Shown here: piece after piece, positions 17,321 through 24,714 of the stretch
Position numbering within the stretch: position 1 is the stretch's first letter
Layout of the letters: each line of letters opens with the position of its first letter
Assembly (NCBI GenBank): GCA_030528545.1
Contig: JAUMYR010000014.1
Location: 10,840 to 35,553, forward strand
Source: Propionibacteriaceae bacterium
GTDB taxonomy: Bacteria > Actinomycetota > Actinomycetes > Propionibacteriales > Propionibacteriaceae
Length of the DNA stretch: 24,714 bases
Direction: 5' to 3'
Notes under the pieces: model-generated
Databases searched by the model: none
Told to the model about the DNA's origin: nothing
The model's input: the letters and a program-made list of their open reading frames with translations, nothing else
Position numbers and translations under genes: made by a program

Positions 17321-17345
17321 CCGGGTCCCACCCAAAGGGTCCCGG
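17321..17345. repeat. Bulged stem-loop upstream of the triple-complement element
   Basis: CCGGG (17321-17325) pairs with CCCGG (17341-17345), and ACCC (17330-17333) pairs with GGGT (17337-17340) around an AAA loop. This makes a nine-pair stem with a TCCC bulge. It immediately precedes the alternative hairpins at 17351-17456 and may be part of the same structured region. Confidence 0.4.
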
Positions 17346-17350
17346 AGACT

Positions 17351-17456
17351 CTCTGGGGTGATCATCGGCTGGGTGATCTCCCCAGAGCCCGCGCCGAAGA
17401 GGTGACTCTTCCCGGCGGCGTCTGTGGTCTTTTAGGTACAGGGCTCTGGGGAGATC
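17351..17456 (+). ncRNA. Candidate structured RNA with mutually exclusive hairpins
   Basis: Three segments share one sequence. A is CTCTGGGGTGATCA (17351-17364), B is GATCTCCCCAGAGCCC (17375-17390) and C is GGGCTCTGGGGAGATC (17441-17456). B and C form a perfect 16-bp stem. A and B (from 17374) form a 14-pair stem with one T-T mismatch and a nine-base loop. B can pair with only one partner at a time. The B-C loop holds a further stem, CGCCGAAGAG with CTCTTC-cc-GGCG, capped by GTGA (17402-17405). GTGA is a GNRA-type tetraloop only if the plus strand is transcribed. No known RNA family is recognised and no downstream plus-strand gene is evident. Confidence 0.4.
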
Positions 17457-17537
17457 CCCGTCCTCCAGCGATCGGGCGGCTTTGATCTCCGCTGGGCGTG
17501 GCCTGTGGCGAACGGCGGGGCCTTCCGCTGCCGAGGA

Positions 17538-20150
17538 TCAGCGACTGCCGCGGGCGGGCAACTGCACGACGCGGGCCTGTCCGAGAGCGGCGAAGCGGTG
17601 CGGCTGGCAGGTCAACAGGATTACCTGGGCAAGCTGTCCCACGTCGTTGAGCACCGCGTTGAGCGCCGCGAGCCGGGCCGGATCGGCGAAACCGAGGGTG
17701 TCGTCGAGCACCACCGGCGCTCCTTCTCCCGGAGAGACCAGTTGGGCGCAGGCCAGTCTTCCCAGCAAAGCGAGCTGTTCCCTGGCCCCCGCCGAGAGAG
17801 AATCAAATGGCACGGTGCGTCCGTCCACCGTGCGAGAGACGACCTCCAACTCCTCTGACACCTCGACGCTGAAGCCGGGGCCGAAAACGACCCGGCCAAG
17901 CCGTTCGATGCGATTCTTGAAGGGAGCCACATATTTGCGCTGTGCTTCGGCGCGCTTGTCGAGCATGACATCGCGTAACAGCCTGGCGGCCTTGGCGGCA
18001 CGGTCCGTTCGCTCCCATTCGTCCTCAGCGGCGCTGAGTTCAGCCTGGGCTTCGGCCAGCTGATCGTAGATCCCCTCGGAGGCCTGGTGGCTGACCAGAG
18101 CGGTGAGCCCATCAACCTCGCTGCGAAGGTCGCTGCGTTGCCCGGTGAGGCGCTGTACCAGCTGGGTCTGATTGGCTAGCAGCAATTCCGTGGTCTCTGG
18201 GTCGCAGTCCTTGAGCGCGCGGCGCGCCTCCTCGGTGGCTTGCCTACGGGCGGTCAGCTCGCGCGTGGCCGTGACGACCCGTTCGCTAAGCCCGGAATCG
18301 GCGTCGCGGCTGCGGGCCTCGGCCAGCCGAGAGACCGAGTTAGCCTGCTCCTGACGGGCGGCGCCGAGTTCGGCTGAGGCGCGGACCCAGTCCGAGCGGG
18401 CCTTTTCCGCGGCCTCGCGGGCCCGCTCCCGTTCGTCGCGGGCTTCTTCGGCCTCGGTCTCGCGCCGCTGCGCCGTGGCAGCGGTCTGGATCGCGCTGCT
18501 CTCCAGCTGTGCCAGGCCGGTGTCCCCGTCGTGAGGCTCAGCCTCGGCCAGCCGTTGCGACAGCACCGCGAGGCGTTCGCGGATGCCCTCAAGGGAATCC
18601 GCGGCGAGGATGAGTTTCAGCTCCCTCTCGGTGTGCTCAAGCGCGCTGGCGGCCCGGGCTCTGCGTTCGGCGCTTTCGCGAGCCTCCAGCACGGAACTCA
18701 CACCGGCCTCCGCAAGTGCGGTTTCGAGGTTCGCCCGGGCACGATTCACCTTTTCTTCGACCTCGCTCGGAGTCGCTCCGGGACGAATCTCGACCTCGAG
18801 CAGGCCCGGCACTTCGAGGTGGGTATCGGTCAGCACCGTCGCGAGGGTCTCGGTGCCTGGGGCGAGCGGATGCCCGTCCAGGTGTACCCGCGGGCCTAAG
18901 GGACGGATGGTCATGGTGGCCGCCGCTAGAGCACGGGTGTCTTCGGCTATGCGTAACTCGGTCGCCAATCCGGCCAGGCGATCCGCCGCTGCCTCGTCGA
19001 CGGGATTGGCCGCCAGCGCGGCCCGGGCGGCCCGGGACCGCCGGTCCAGTTCCCCGGCGCGCTCGGCCCGGGCTGTGAGCTGGTCTCGTTCCGCGCGGTC
19101 TCGGTGCTTCTCCAGCGCCAGCCTTGCCTGTGCCGAGGCGGTGCGGGCCGCGTTCTTGAGGGCCTCGGCATCGGCGAGAGCCACGCTCGATCCGGCTAGG
19201 GCCCGCTCGCAGAGGTCGCGCTCGGCCTGCGCGGTCTCGGCCTGGGCCTCAAGCTCAGCGACCCGGGCCGTTCGCCTCTCCACATCTGAGGCCAGCGCGG
19301 CTCGGGCCTCGTGGGCCGCCGTGGCGGCGTCGAGATCACCCCTGGCCTTCTTCTCGGCCTGGAGTGCAGACTCCACCTCCAGCCGAAGCGCCTCAATCCG
19401 CTCCGCCTCGCGGCGCCGCTGTGAGAGACAGTCCTGCGCCTCGCGGAGCTGCTTGAGGGTGGCCTCCAGCCGGGTCGTGGTTTCGGCCTGATCCTGGACG
19501 AGGGTGTCCAGGCTGGCGCTGCGGCGGCGGCACTCCTCGGCCGCCGCCTGGGCCGCGGCGCGGGCCTGCCCCAGGCGCTTGTAGCTGAGCGTCTCGCGTC
19601 CTGTCGGGGTGAAGTAGCGGGAATAGACCTCCTCGATTCGCTCGAGCAAAACGTCGTGGCCCTCGGTCTCAGACGATGGCTCGTCTAGGGCACGCTGGAG
19701 CGCGAGCACGTTCGCTAGGCGGGGCTGGTCTAAAGAGGTGCCCTGCACCACGTCGAGGGCCGTGAGTAAGTCGAGGTCGAGGGTCTCGGAGAGGATCTCG
19801 CCAAAGCGGTCGTGGGCCTCATCACCGGTGAAGCTGTGCGGTCGCGGCGCGTGGACCGCTAGTTCGGTGACGGGACGCTGTACCCAGCGTTTGCGGTAGG
19901 TCAGGTGGTAGGGCCCGGTGCTGAGCTCGACCTCGACCTCGGGGCCAGCGTCCCGGTCCACGGGTTTGAGGGCCAGGATCTCGCGATGCCGGGAATGAGC
20001 CTTGTATCGGCGGATCAGGCGGAATGCGTCGGCGATGGAGGATTTGCCAGCCTCATTGGGGCCCTCGATGACGGTCACCCCATCGGCGAAGCGGATCTCG
20101 GACTCAATGACCCCACGGAAGTTACGCAGGAGGATGCGGCGCAGTTTCAT
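17538..20150 (-). CDS. SbcC/YhaN-like AAA ATPase
   Basis: An 870-residue SMC/Rad50-like ATPase, the probable partner of the adjoining nuclease in DNA end processing. The N-terminus has the ATP-binding RNFRGV segment and Walker A GPNEAGKSS (30-38). The long centre is an Ala/Glu/Arg-rich coiled coil. The C-terminus has the ABC signature LSAGAREQL (785-793), Walker B VVLDDTLGFAD (813-823) and an LLTCQPHR switch region. I see no CxxC zinc hook in the coiled coil, unlike true SbcC/Rad50 and like the YhaN group. Its ATG overlaps the nuclease stop by four bases (20147-20150). Confidence 0.85.
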   Translation of the reverse strand: MKLRRILLRNFRGVIESEIRFADGVTVIEGPNEAGKSSIADAFRLIRRYKAHSRHREILALKPVDRDAGPEVEVELSTGPYHLTYRKRWVQRPVTELAVHAPRPHSFTGDEAHDRFGEILSETLDLDLLTALDVVQGTSLDQPRLANVLALQRALDEPSSETEGHDVLLERIEEVYSRYFTPTGRETLSYKRLGQARAAAQAAAEECRRRSASLDTLVQDQAETTTRLEATLKQLREAQDCLSQRRREAERIEALRLEVESALQAEKKARGDLDAATAAHEARAALASDVERRTARVAELEAQAETAQAERDLCERALAGSSVALADAEALKNAARTASAQARLALEKHRDRAERDQLTARAERAGELDRRSRAARAALAANPVDEAAADRLAGLATELRIAEDTRALAAATMTIRPLGPRVHLDGHPLAPGTETLATVLTDTHLEVPGLLEVEIRPGATPSEVEEKVNRARANLETALAEAGVSSVLEARESAERRARAASALEHTERELKLILAADSLEGIRERLAVLSQRLAEAEPHDGDTGLAQLESSAIQTAATAQRRETEAEEARDERERAREAAEKARSDWVRASAELGAARQEQANSVSRLAEARSRDADSGLSERVVTATRELTARRQATEEARRALKDCDPETTELLLANQTQLVQRLTGQRSDLRSEVDGLTALVSHQASEGIYDQLAEAQAELSAAEDEWERTDRAAKAARLLRDVMLDKRAEAQRKYVAPFKNRIERLGRVVFGPGFSVEVSEELEVVSRTVDGRTVPFDSLSAGAREQLALLGRLACAQLVSPGEGAPVVLDDTLGFADPARLAALNAVLNDVGQLAQVILLTCQPHRFAALGQARVVQLPARGSR

Positions 20151-21274
20151 CGAGCCCCTCCCACCAGCCGGTAGAGCAAGCTGAGGGCCTCCTGTGCGGT
20201 CGCCGCGTCCTGGCCTCCGCAGGAGGCGCGCTCGGAAAGATCAGTGAGGGCCTCCGCGGCGAACCCGCTGAGGCCGAGACCGGCGAAGTCCTGGTTGTCT
20301 GGAAGCACCGCCAGATCGGTGTGCCGGGCCCAGTGGGAAAGGTGGGCGAACACCTCTCCTGCTGATTCGACGACATCGTCGAGGTGGGTCTTCTCAGCGG
20401 TGCTGAGGGTCCCCGACAGCGCCAGCCACACGGCGGTGCGTTCCTTTCCGGGCATGGCATTCAGCAACCGGGAGAGGGATTCCACGTCTTCTGAAGAGTT
20501 GATCTCTTCCCTAACGACACGGAAGGACCACACCCCCACGGGGATCTTCTCGACGCGGACGCCCTGGTGGTCGGCTTCGATCAGCAAGACATTGCCCGGA
20601 TCGTTCTCGCGCCGGTCGGTGACCTCGGGAGTCCCCGGGTACCAGATCGCTGGGTGAGCCCGGTAGGTCGAATGACGGTCGCCCACGATCGCGACCTGGG
20701 CGAGCCCATCGTCAATGATGCTGGCGAGCCTCGCGTCGTCGATGGCGGACAGGCTGTCACGGTCGGGGCTGAGGGACCTGAGCGCTCCGTGTGCCGCGAT
20801 CACCCGCAATACCCCTGGCGGAGGTGCCTCCAGCGTCGAGACGGCGTCGGCGACCAGGTCGCTGGCCGGGCGCTTCGAGAACCAGGGGGCACCCACTACC
20901 TCGACGCCAGGCACCACCTCGAAGGGTGTGGCGTCCCGGATGACGCGGACGTGACCGGGCATGCGCTCGGAGAATGCCGCCGACCCGTAGATGCTCGCGC
21001 CGTCCAGCGGATCGTGGTTGCCGGGCAACAGCAGGACGGGGACGGTGTAGTCCCGCAGGACCTCACCCGCCCGCGAGACCACCGCACGGCCGAGCTGGTT
21101 CGATTCGAACACATCGCCGCAGACCAAGACGAAATCGGCGCCGCGGGAGGCCGCGACCTCGCCAATCCGGCGCACCGCATCGAAGCGGGCCTGCTGATAC
21201 CTGGAACGGGCCTCACCAGGGAGGAAGTGGGCGCTCATCCCGAGCTGCCAGTCAGCTGTGGCTACGAACTTCAC
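20147..21274 (-). CDS. SbcD/YhaO-like metallophosphoesterase nuclease
   Basis: A 375-residue calcineurin-like phosphoesterase of the Mre11/SbcD superfamily. Metal-site motifs are ADWQLG (7-12), CGDVFESNQ (52-60), LPGNHDPLD (84-92), AAHGAL (160-165) and VGDRHS (197-202). In the first motif Q10 stands where SbcD and Mre11 usually have histidine. The frame is open upstream to 21415, but GTG 21272-21274 has a strong GGAGGAG site six bases away and starts directly at the first strand (VKFVATADW), so I use it. It is coupled to the ATPase gene and probably forms an end-processing complex with it. Confidence 0.87.
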   Translation of the reverse strand: MKFVATADWQLGMSAHFLPGEARSRYQQARFDAVRRIGEVAASRGADFVLVCGDVFESNQLGRAVVSRAGEVLRDYTVPVLLLPGNHDPLDGASIYGSAAFSERMPGHVRVIRDATPFEVVPGVEVVGAPWFSKRPASDLVADAVSTLEAPPPGVLRVIAAHGALRSLSPDRDSLSAIDDARLASIIDDGLAQVAIVGDRHSTYRAHPAIWYPGTPEVTDRRENDPGNVLLIEADHQGVRVEKIPVGVWSFRVVREEINSSEDVESLSRLLNAMPGKERTAVWLALSGTLSTAEKTHLDDVVESAGEVFAHLSHWARHTDLAVLPDNQDFAGLGLSGFAAEALTDLSERASCGGQDAATAQEALSLLYRLVGGAR

Positions 21275-21280
21275 GGTGCC

Positions 21281-21287
21281 CTCCTCC
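21281..21287 (-). promoter_or_regulatory. Ribosome binding site fixing the sbcD-like start
   Basis: GGAGGAG on the minus strand, six bases before GTG 21274. It decides between this start and longer upstream alternatives. Confidence 0.65.
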
Positions 21288-21520
21288 GCTCGTGGACCGG
21301 TGAGCAGCATCCTAACCGCGAGCACCGACACTATGGCGCCGAGGACTCGTAGTGTGTAGTGGGAGTTTCGGGCGGCATCGGCCGATCCGCCCAGGAGGCA
21401 AAGACTCCCAAGCACCGATCTGACCTAACGGTGTCGGCCGGATTAATCCTGGTATTAGCGCTCTGGCTGCTGAGCCTAGGTGGTGTAGAGTCCATTTCTC
21501 CTGCCTGTCCAGGGAGCTTA

Positions 21521-21550
21521 TGGACACGCCTGCCGACACGAACCTAAACT
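21521..21550 (+). promoter_or_regulatory. Candidate sigma-70-like promoter of the MFS gene
   Basis: TGGACA (21521-21526) matches five of six bases of TTGACA, and TAAACT (21545-21550) matches four of six of TATAAT, with an 18-base spacer. A predicted start near 21557 would leave a very short leader overlapping the AAGGG ribosome site (21556-21560), which lowers confidence. Confidence 0.3.
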
Positions 21551-21566
21551 ATCTTAAGGGTCCTAA

Positions 21567-22812
21567 ATGCGCATGATTAATAGATCGTTTAGACGTATCT
21601 GGTGCGGCGAGTCGGCCTCTATGCTTGGTGCGCAGATGGTGGGTTTCGCGACGCCCGTCTTTATGGCCACTAGCATGGGTTTGAGTCCATTTGAGATCGC
21701 CGCTGTCACCGCCGCGGGATCGGCTGCGCCGCTTGTCGTCAGCTTGTCCGCAGGGGCGATCGCGGACAGATTTGGCCGACGCATCATACTGATCTATAGC
21801 TCAGTTTTTCGAGCGGTGTCTGTATTTTCTTTGCCAGTAATGTACTGGGTGGGCATGCTGAATGCTTGGGGTCTAGGGGCCGGGCTGTTCGTCGTAATGA
21901 CTTTGACGATGCTCTTTGACGCAGCGCTTACGGCCACGATTCCCTCTGTAGTTCCTCGTCGATCGCTGACTCGGGCAAACTCTCTGATGCAAGCGGGCCA
22001 GAGCGCCGGGAGTACGGTTGCTCCGTTTGCCGCCGGGTCTCTGATACCTCTCGTGGGTGCTCCGTTTGTCTATATCCTCAACTCAGTGACGTACTTGATA
22101 AGTGCCTTTACCGTGAGGTCGGTCCCCCGCGGAGAGCCGCCGAGGTTATCTCAGGAAGCGCTTTCTGTGACACATATTCAGGATATCAAAGATGGGATAA
22201 CTGCGGTCCTAAAGCATGCCGTGCTCCGCCCAATCGTACTGACCGCCTCAGTCTTCAACTTTTTCCAGGCGTGGGTATTTGCCGTTTTTGTGGTCTACGC
22301 GGTTCATGAACTGGGTCTGAGTCCCTTCGTGCTTGGTCTGATGTTCACGGTCGTAAGCGTTCTTGGCTTGGTTTCGGCCGTCCTAGCCCCCTCGTTGTGG
22401 AGAGGTTTATGCCTGGTCCTGCCGTGGTATGGGGTTTTTCCTGATCGCTTTGTCTTCGATGTGCGTCTTCCCGCTCAATGCTCTTGGAGGAAGCCTGGCG
22501 GCCGTGGGCTTCTCTCTGGTTTTTAGTGTATGGAAGTTTTGTGTGGTTGTTGCAGTCGTGGTTGGCGACACCGCGCGTCAGACTCTTATCGAAGACCGTT
22601 TTCAGTCACGTGCTGCCAGTGTTGAAAGGTTTGCTACTTGGGGGTTGGACCCGATCGGCGCTTTGGCAGGTGGGCTGGTCGCTTCGTCTAGTGTCGGTAT
22701 AGGAGGCTCGCTGACAATCGCTTCGGCGGGTATGGCTATTCCTGCAATAATCGCGGTTTCTAGTAGGGGGTTGTGGGCCCTAAGAGATTTTCCTGCGGAA
22801 GGTGTTGGATGA
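21567..22812 (+). pseudogene. MFS transporter, frameshifted
   Basis: A major facilitator superfamily exporter of about 415 codons, split between frames. The first frame (from ATG 21567, with AAGGG six bases before it) gives N-terminal helices and the motif A loop GAIADRFGRRI (63-73). The C-terminal part continues in the +1 frame (GFFLIALSSMCVFPLN... from about 22429) to TGA 22810-22812. Between about 22398 and 22440 the third frame reads RFMPGPAVVWG. The best repair therefore needs two single-base losses about 30 bp apart, the second at the GGGGTTTTT run; one shift is also possible. It is T-richer than its neighbours and uses TTA leucine, suggesting transfer. The substrate is unknown. Confidence 0.75.
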
Positions 22813-23397
22813 CAAGGTCCATGACGAGCTGTCAGTGGAACGGTGTGGGTGCCGGTCTGGCCCGAAACCTGAGTTGGGTCATTTTAGCCCGCGGGCTGAT
22901 CGTCTTGAATGGCATTAAATCTGGTGAGGTGCTCGGGTGGTAGATGTCCCTCGGTGGTGGTGAAGCATCGTTCGGCTTGGCTGGCGGTGTTTCCCTGTCG
23001 GCGGAGAGCTCCGAGGAATTGTGTGACGGTGGCGCAGGCGATGGTTTCAAACCAGCAACCGACGCCGAGGACGGAAAAAAGACTGTGAGATCGTCGATTA
23101 CGGAGTGAAGGCGTTCCTGGTTTTAGCAGAGATCCCAGGACGCGGCAGCCAGTTCGACCTGTCGCCATGGTTGCCAGGCGGGGTGTTCGTACTTGTTGAT
23201 CTCTGCTTTCGACACGTCGATTCCCGGTTACATCAGGGCATTCTCAATGCGTATTGTTGACCGACCCGATGGACCCAGCGCTGTCGGCTTCGGGCAATGC
23301 CTCCGTGGAGGCTAAAAGAGACGGGCGTGCCGGGCTCCGGTGTCGCTGTGATGTGGCAGGCACATCGCGGAGGACTCCGTGCTCGGGTGCCGCGTAG
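22813..23397. other. Unassigned sequence in the foreign-looking island
   Basis: About 585 bases follow the broken transporter without a recognisable intact gene. Short frames exist on both strands but end early and have no ribosome sites I trust. A 34-codon minus-strand stretch (23126-23227) reads like protein (GIDVSKAEINK, then HPAWQPWRQVELAA) between two stops; I do not recognise its family. The region is probably decayed gene or insertion-sequence material. Confidence 0.4.
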
Positions 23398-23604
23398 ATG
23401 ATCTGTCCTAGGTGTTTTCGGCCGGCGTGGTCGGGTGATGGTGTGGCCAACGGCTTCGTAAGGCGGTATCCCGGGTGGGTGCCCCGCCGGCTCGGGGTTG
23501 GGACCCAGGCTTTGATCAGCGAGGCGGAACTGACGACTTTGGCGGTGATGGCGGTCATCTTGCAGTTCGACAACGAGTCCCGCCGGGCGAGCGGCCTTGG
23601 TTAG
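23398..23604 (+). pseudogene. Possible IS982-type transposase N-terminal fragment
   Basis: A 68-codon frame ends with YPGWVPRRLGVGTQ, then ALISEAELTTLAVMAVILQF. This pattern resembles the N-terminal region of IS982-type transposases, where a short basic and aromatic stretch precedes an S-(D/E)-AEL-x-TLAVM helix. The match stops at NESR, after which the frame ends; no DDE catalytic residues are present. It would be a remnant, with no terminal repeats identified. It ends nine bases before the hydrolase start and may mark the edge of the foreign island. The call is by motif resemblance only. Confidence 0.42.
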
Positions 23605-23613
23605 CCTGGGAAC

Positions 23614-24528
23614 GTGCCTGCGAATCCGTACGTGCAGTTCTTACCGGCCCGATACAGGGACCCGGCCTCACTGGAGCCCGTGACCACCTGGTGGCAGTGG
23701 CGGGGTCACGACGTGCACATTGCACGCGCTCCCGTTGCCGATGCGCCCGCTCGCCTTCTGATGATCCATGGGGCAGGCGGCCACAGTGGTGCGCTCTGGC
23801 CAATCGCGGCTCTCCTGGCCTCGCGGGGGCTGGATGTCTCCGCTGTCGACCTGCCGCTCTACGGGCGCACCAGGTCACCGGACCCCGCGACCGTGCGATA
23901 CGACCATTGGGTCGAACTCCTGGTCGATCTCGCTGGCGCCGAACACGACCACCGGCCGCTGATCCTCTTGGGAGCCAGTATCGGTGGCCTTCTCGCCTAT
24001 GAGGTCGCGGGCCGCTCGCCGCACGTCGCCGCGGTCGCCGCCACGTGCCTCCTCGATCCGAGTGACTGGCGAGCCCGAGCGCGGATGACTCGATTCAGAC
24101 CGCTAGGTATTATCGGCCGGTCACTCTCGGCGCTTGTCCGGGGGAAGCTGGCGCGGACGATGATCCCGATGAGCGCAGTGGCCAACCTGGCGAAGATGAG
24201 TCGCGACCCCGGGCTGTCAGCCCTGTGCGTCAGGGACCCGCGTGGTGGTGGCGCAAAGGTTCCTCTGGGATTCCTCGCTTCTTATATGCGTTACCGGCAC
24301 ACCGCACCGGAGAACACCACGGCCCCTATCACTCTGCTCCATCCCAGCCGGGACGCGTGGACACCGGTCGAGCTGAGCGTTCGTGTCCTGTCCCGAGCCG
24401 CCGGTCCGGCCGGCTCGGTGATGTTGCGCGAATGCGGCCACTTCCCCATCGAAGAACCCGGCATATCCGACTTGATCTCTGCCGTTCTGGACCTGGCTCA
24501 ACACCCTCCTATAGGAGGCAGATCCTGA
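23614..24528 (+). CDS. Alpha/beta fold hydrolase
   Basis: A 304-residue soluble alpha/beta hydrolase. The oxyanion motif is HGAGGHSG (52-59). The nucleophile is S122 in the elbow GASIGG (120-125), the acid is probably D247 in HPSRDAWTP, and H276 is in CGHFPIEE. A cap-like insertion lies about 150-230. The pattern fits lysophospholipase or carboxylesterase-like members, but the substrate cannot be read from the sequence. GTG start 23614 is the likely start; no strong ribosome site is visible upstream. It sits just past the transposase-like remnant, and its GC-rich codons match the chromosomal genes rather than the island. Confidence 0.85.
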   Translation: MPANPYVQFLPARYRDPASLEPVTTWWQWRGHDVHIARAPVADAPARLLMIHGAGGHSGALWPIAALLASRGLDVSAVDLPLYGRTRSPDPATVRYDHWVELLVDLAGAEHDHRPLILLGASIGGLLAYEVAGRSPHVAAVAATCLLDPSDWRARARMTRFRPLGIIGRSLSALVRGKLARTMIPMSAVANLAKMSRDPGLSALCVRDPRGGGAKVPLGFLASYMRYRHTAPENTTAPITLLHPSRDAWTPVELSVRVLSRAAGPAGSVMLRECGHFPIEEPGISDLISAVLDLAQHPPIGGRS

Positions 24529-24614
24529 CCATCCCCGGCTTTCGGCGGGCCGAACCTCTCCGAGGCCGTCCCGGCACGGCGGTGAAGGCAGGGAAGCCCT
24601 TCCGAGAAGGACGA

Positions 24615-24646
24615 AGCCCCGGTGAAAATTGCTTCTCACCAGGGCT
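24615..24646. terminator. Stem-loop downstream of the hydrolase
   Basis: AGCCCCGGTGA (24615-24625) pairs with TCACCAGGGCT (24636-24646), with one C-A mismatch and a ten-base loop. It lies 86 bp past the hydrolase stop. On the minus strand the stem is followed by a pyrimidine-rich TCGTCCTTCTC, so it could end a minus-strand gene beyond the window, the hydrolase, or both. Confidence 0.5.
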
Positions 24647-24714
24647 GCTACGTTGGGCTGACAGTGCCGTGTTCCACAAGATAGTTAACGGATGTCCCGG
24701 GGGATGGTTAACGC

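Larger units (their letters stand above)
16818..17537. other. 720-bp region without a convincing gene
   Basis: This region lies between the lipoprotein start and the sbcC stop. Several short frames cross it on both strands, but none has a recognisable product, and their translations look like out-of-frame GC-rich DNA (Pro, Gly, Arg and Ser runs). It is unusually rich in inverted repeats, especially from 17246 to 17456 (annotated separately). TCTGGGGTGA occurs at 17246-17255 and again at 17352-17361. It could be a non-coding RNA locus, a long 3' region of sbcC or the remains of a lost gene. Confidence 0.5.

Noticed and set aside
17177..17485. 102-codon plus-strand frame covering the hairpin region
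   Set aside because: It has no ribosome site or recognisable motif, and it runs straight through the long inverted repeats, which explain the sequence better.
18583..19491. Plus-strand 302-codon Ser/Arg/Ala-rich frame
   Set aside because: It is antisense to the coiled-coil part of the SbcC-like gene; its low-complexity composition comes from the Ala/Glu/Arg codons on the other strand.
24684..24713. Paired GTTAAC sites near the window end
   Set aside because: Two 6-base palindromes about 25 bp apart could be an operator or chance; the window ends before any gene gives them context.

Overview
The window is high-GC DNA with many GTG starts and tightly overlapping genes. Its gene families point to an actinobacterium. 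A C-terminal RbpA fragment lies next to fxsA, ppm1 and lnt; there is a fused MnhA/B subunit, a DUF3516-type helicase and an actinobacterial SbcD-like nuclease. Propionibacteriaceae or a relative is my best guess, but that is inference. Most genes are chromosomal housekeeping genes, largely on the minus strand.

Region 1 (1-3684): the end of rbpA (+) faces a minus-strand operon, lrp/asnC - lnt - ppm1 - fxsA, with gaps of 9 nt, a 4-nt overlap and 1 nt. Lnt N-acylates lipoproteins. Ppm1 makes polyprenol-phosphate-mannose for mannosylation outside the membrane. Region 2 (3710-7654): a 5'-3' exonuclease (+) starts 25 bp from lrp, and its stop codon overlaps that of metW. metY-metX-metW (minus) are coupled by 4-nt overlaps and make up the homoserine acylation and direct sulfhydrylation route to homocysteine.

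Region 3 (7723-13462): a complete six-gene Mrp/Mnh cation/proton antiporter operon, A(+B)-C-D-E-F-G, every junction overlapping, with a short MnhE. Region 4 (13543-16817): a Ski2-like helicase with a DUF3516-type C-terminus, a clear terminator hairpin, and an acidic PepSY-like lipoprotein.

Region 5 (16818-17537): 720 bp with no convincing gene. It holds the most interesting non-coding signal: three mutually complementary segments that can form alternative long hairpins, one enclosing a stem capped by a GNRA-type loop. Region 6 (17538-21274): an SbcD/SbcC-like nuclease and ATPase pair of the YhaO/YhaN type.

Region 7 (about 21424-23604): a T-richer island that looks foreign and decayed. It has an MFS transporter broken by frameshift(s), about 590 bp of unassigned sequence and a fragment resembling an IS982-type transposase. 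Region 8 (23614-24714): an alpha/beta hydrolase and a hairpin near the window end. I see no CRISPR array, tRNA or rRNA.
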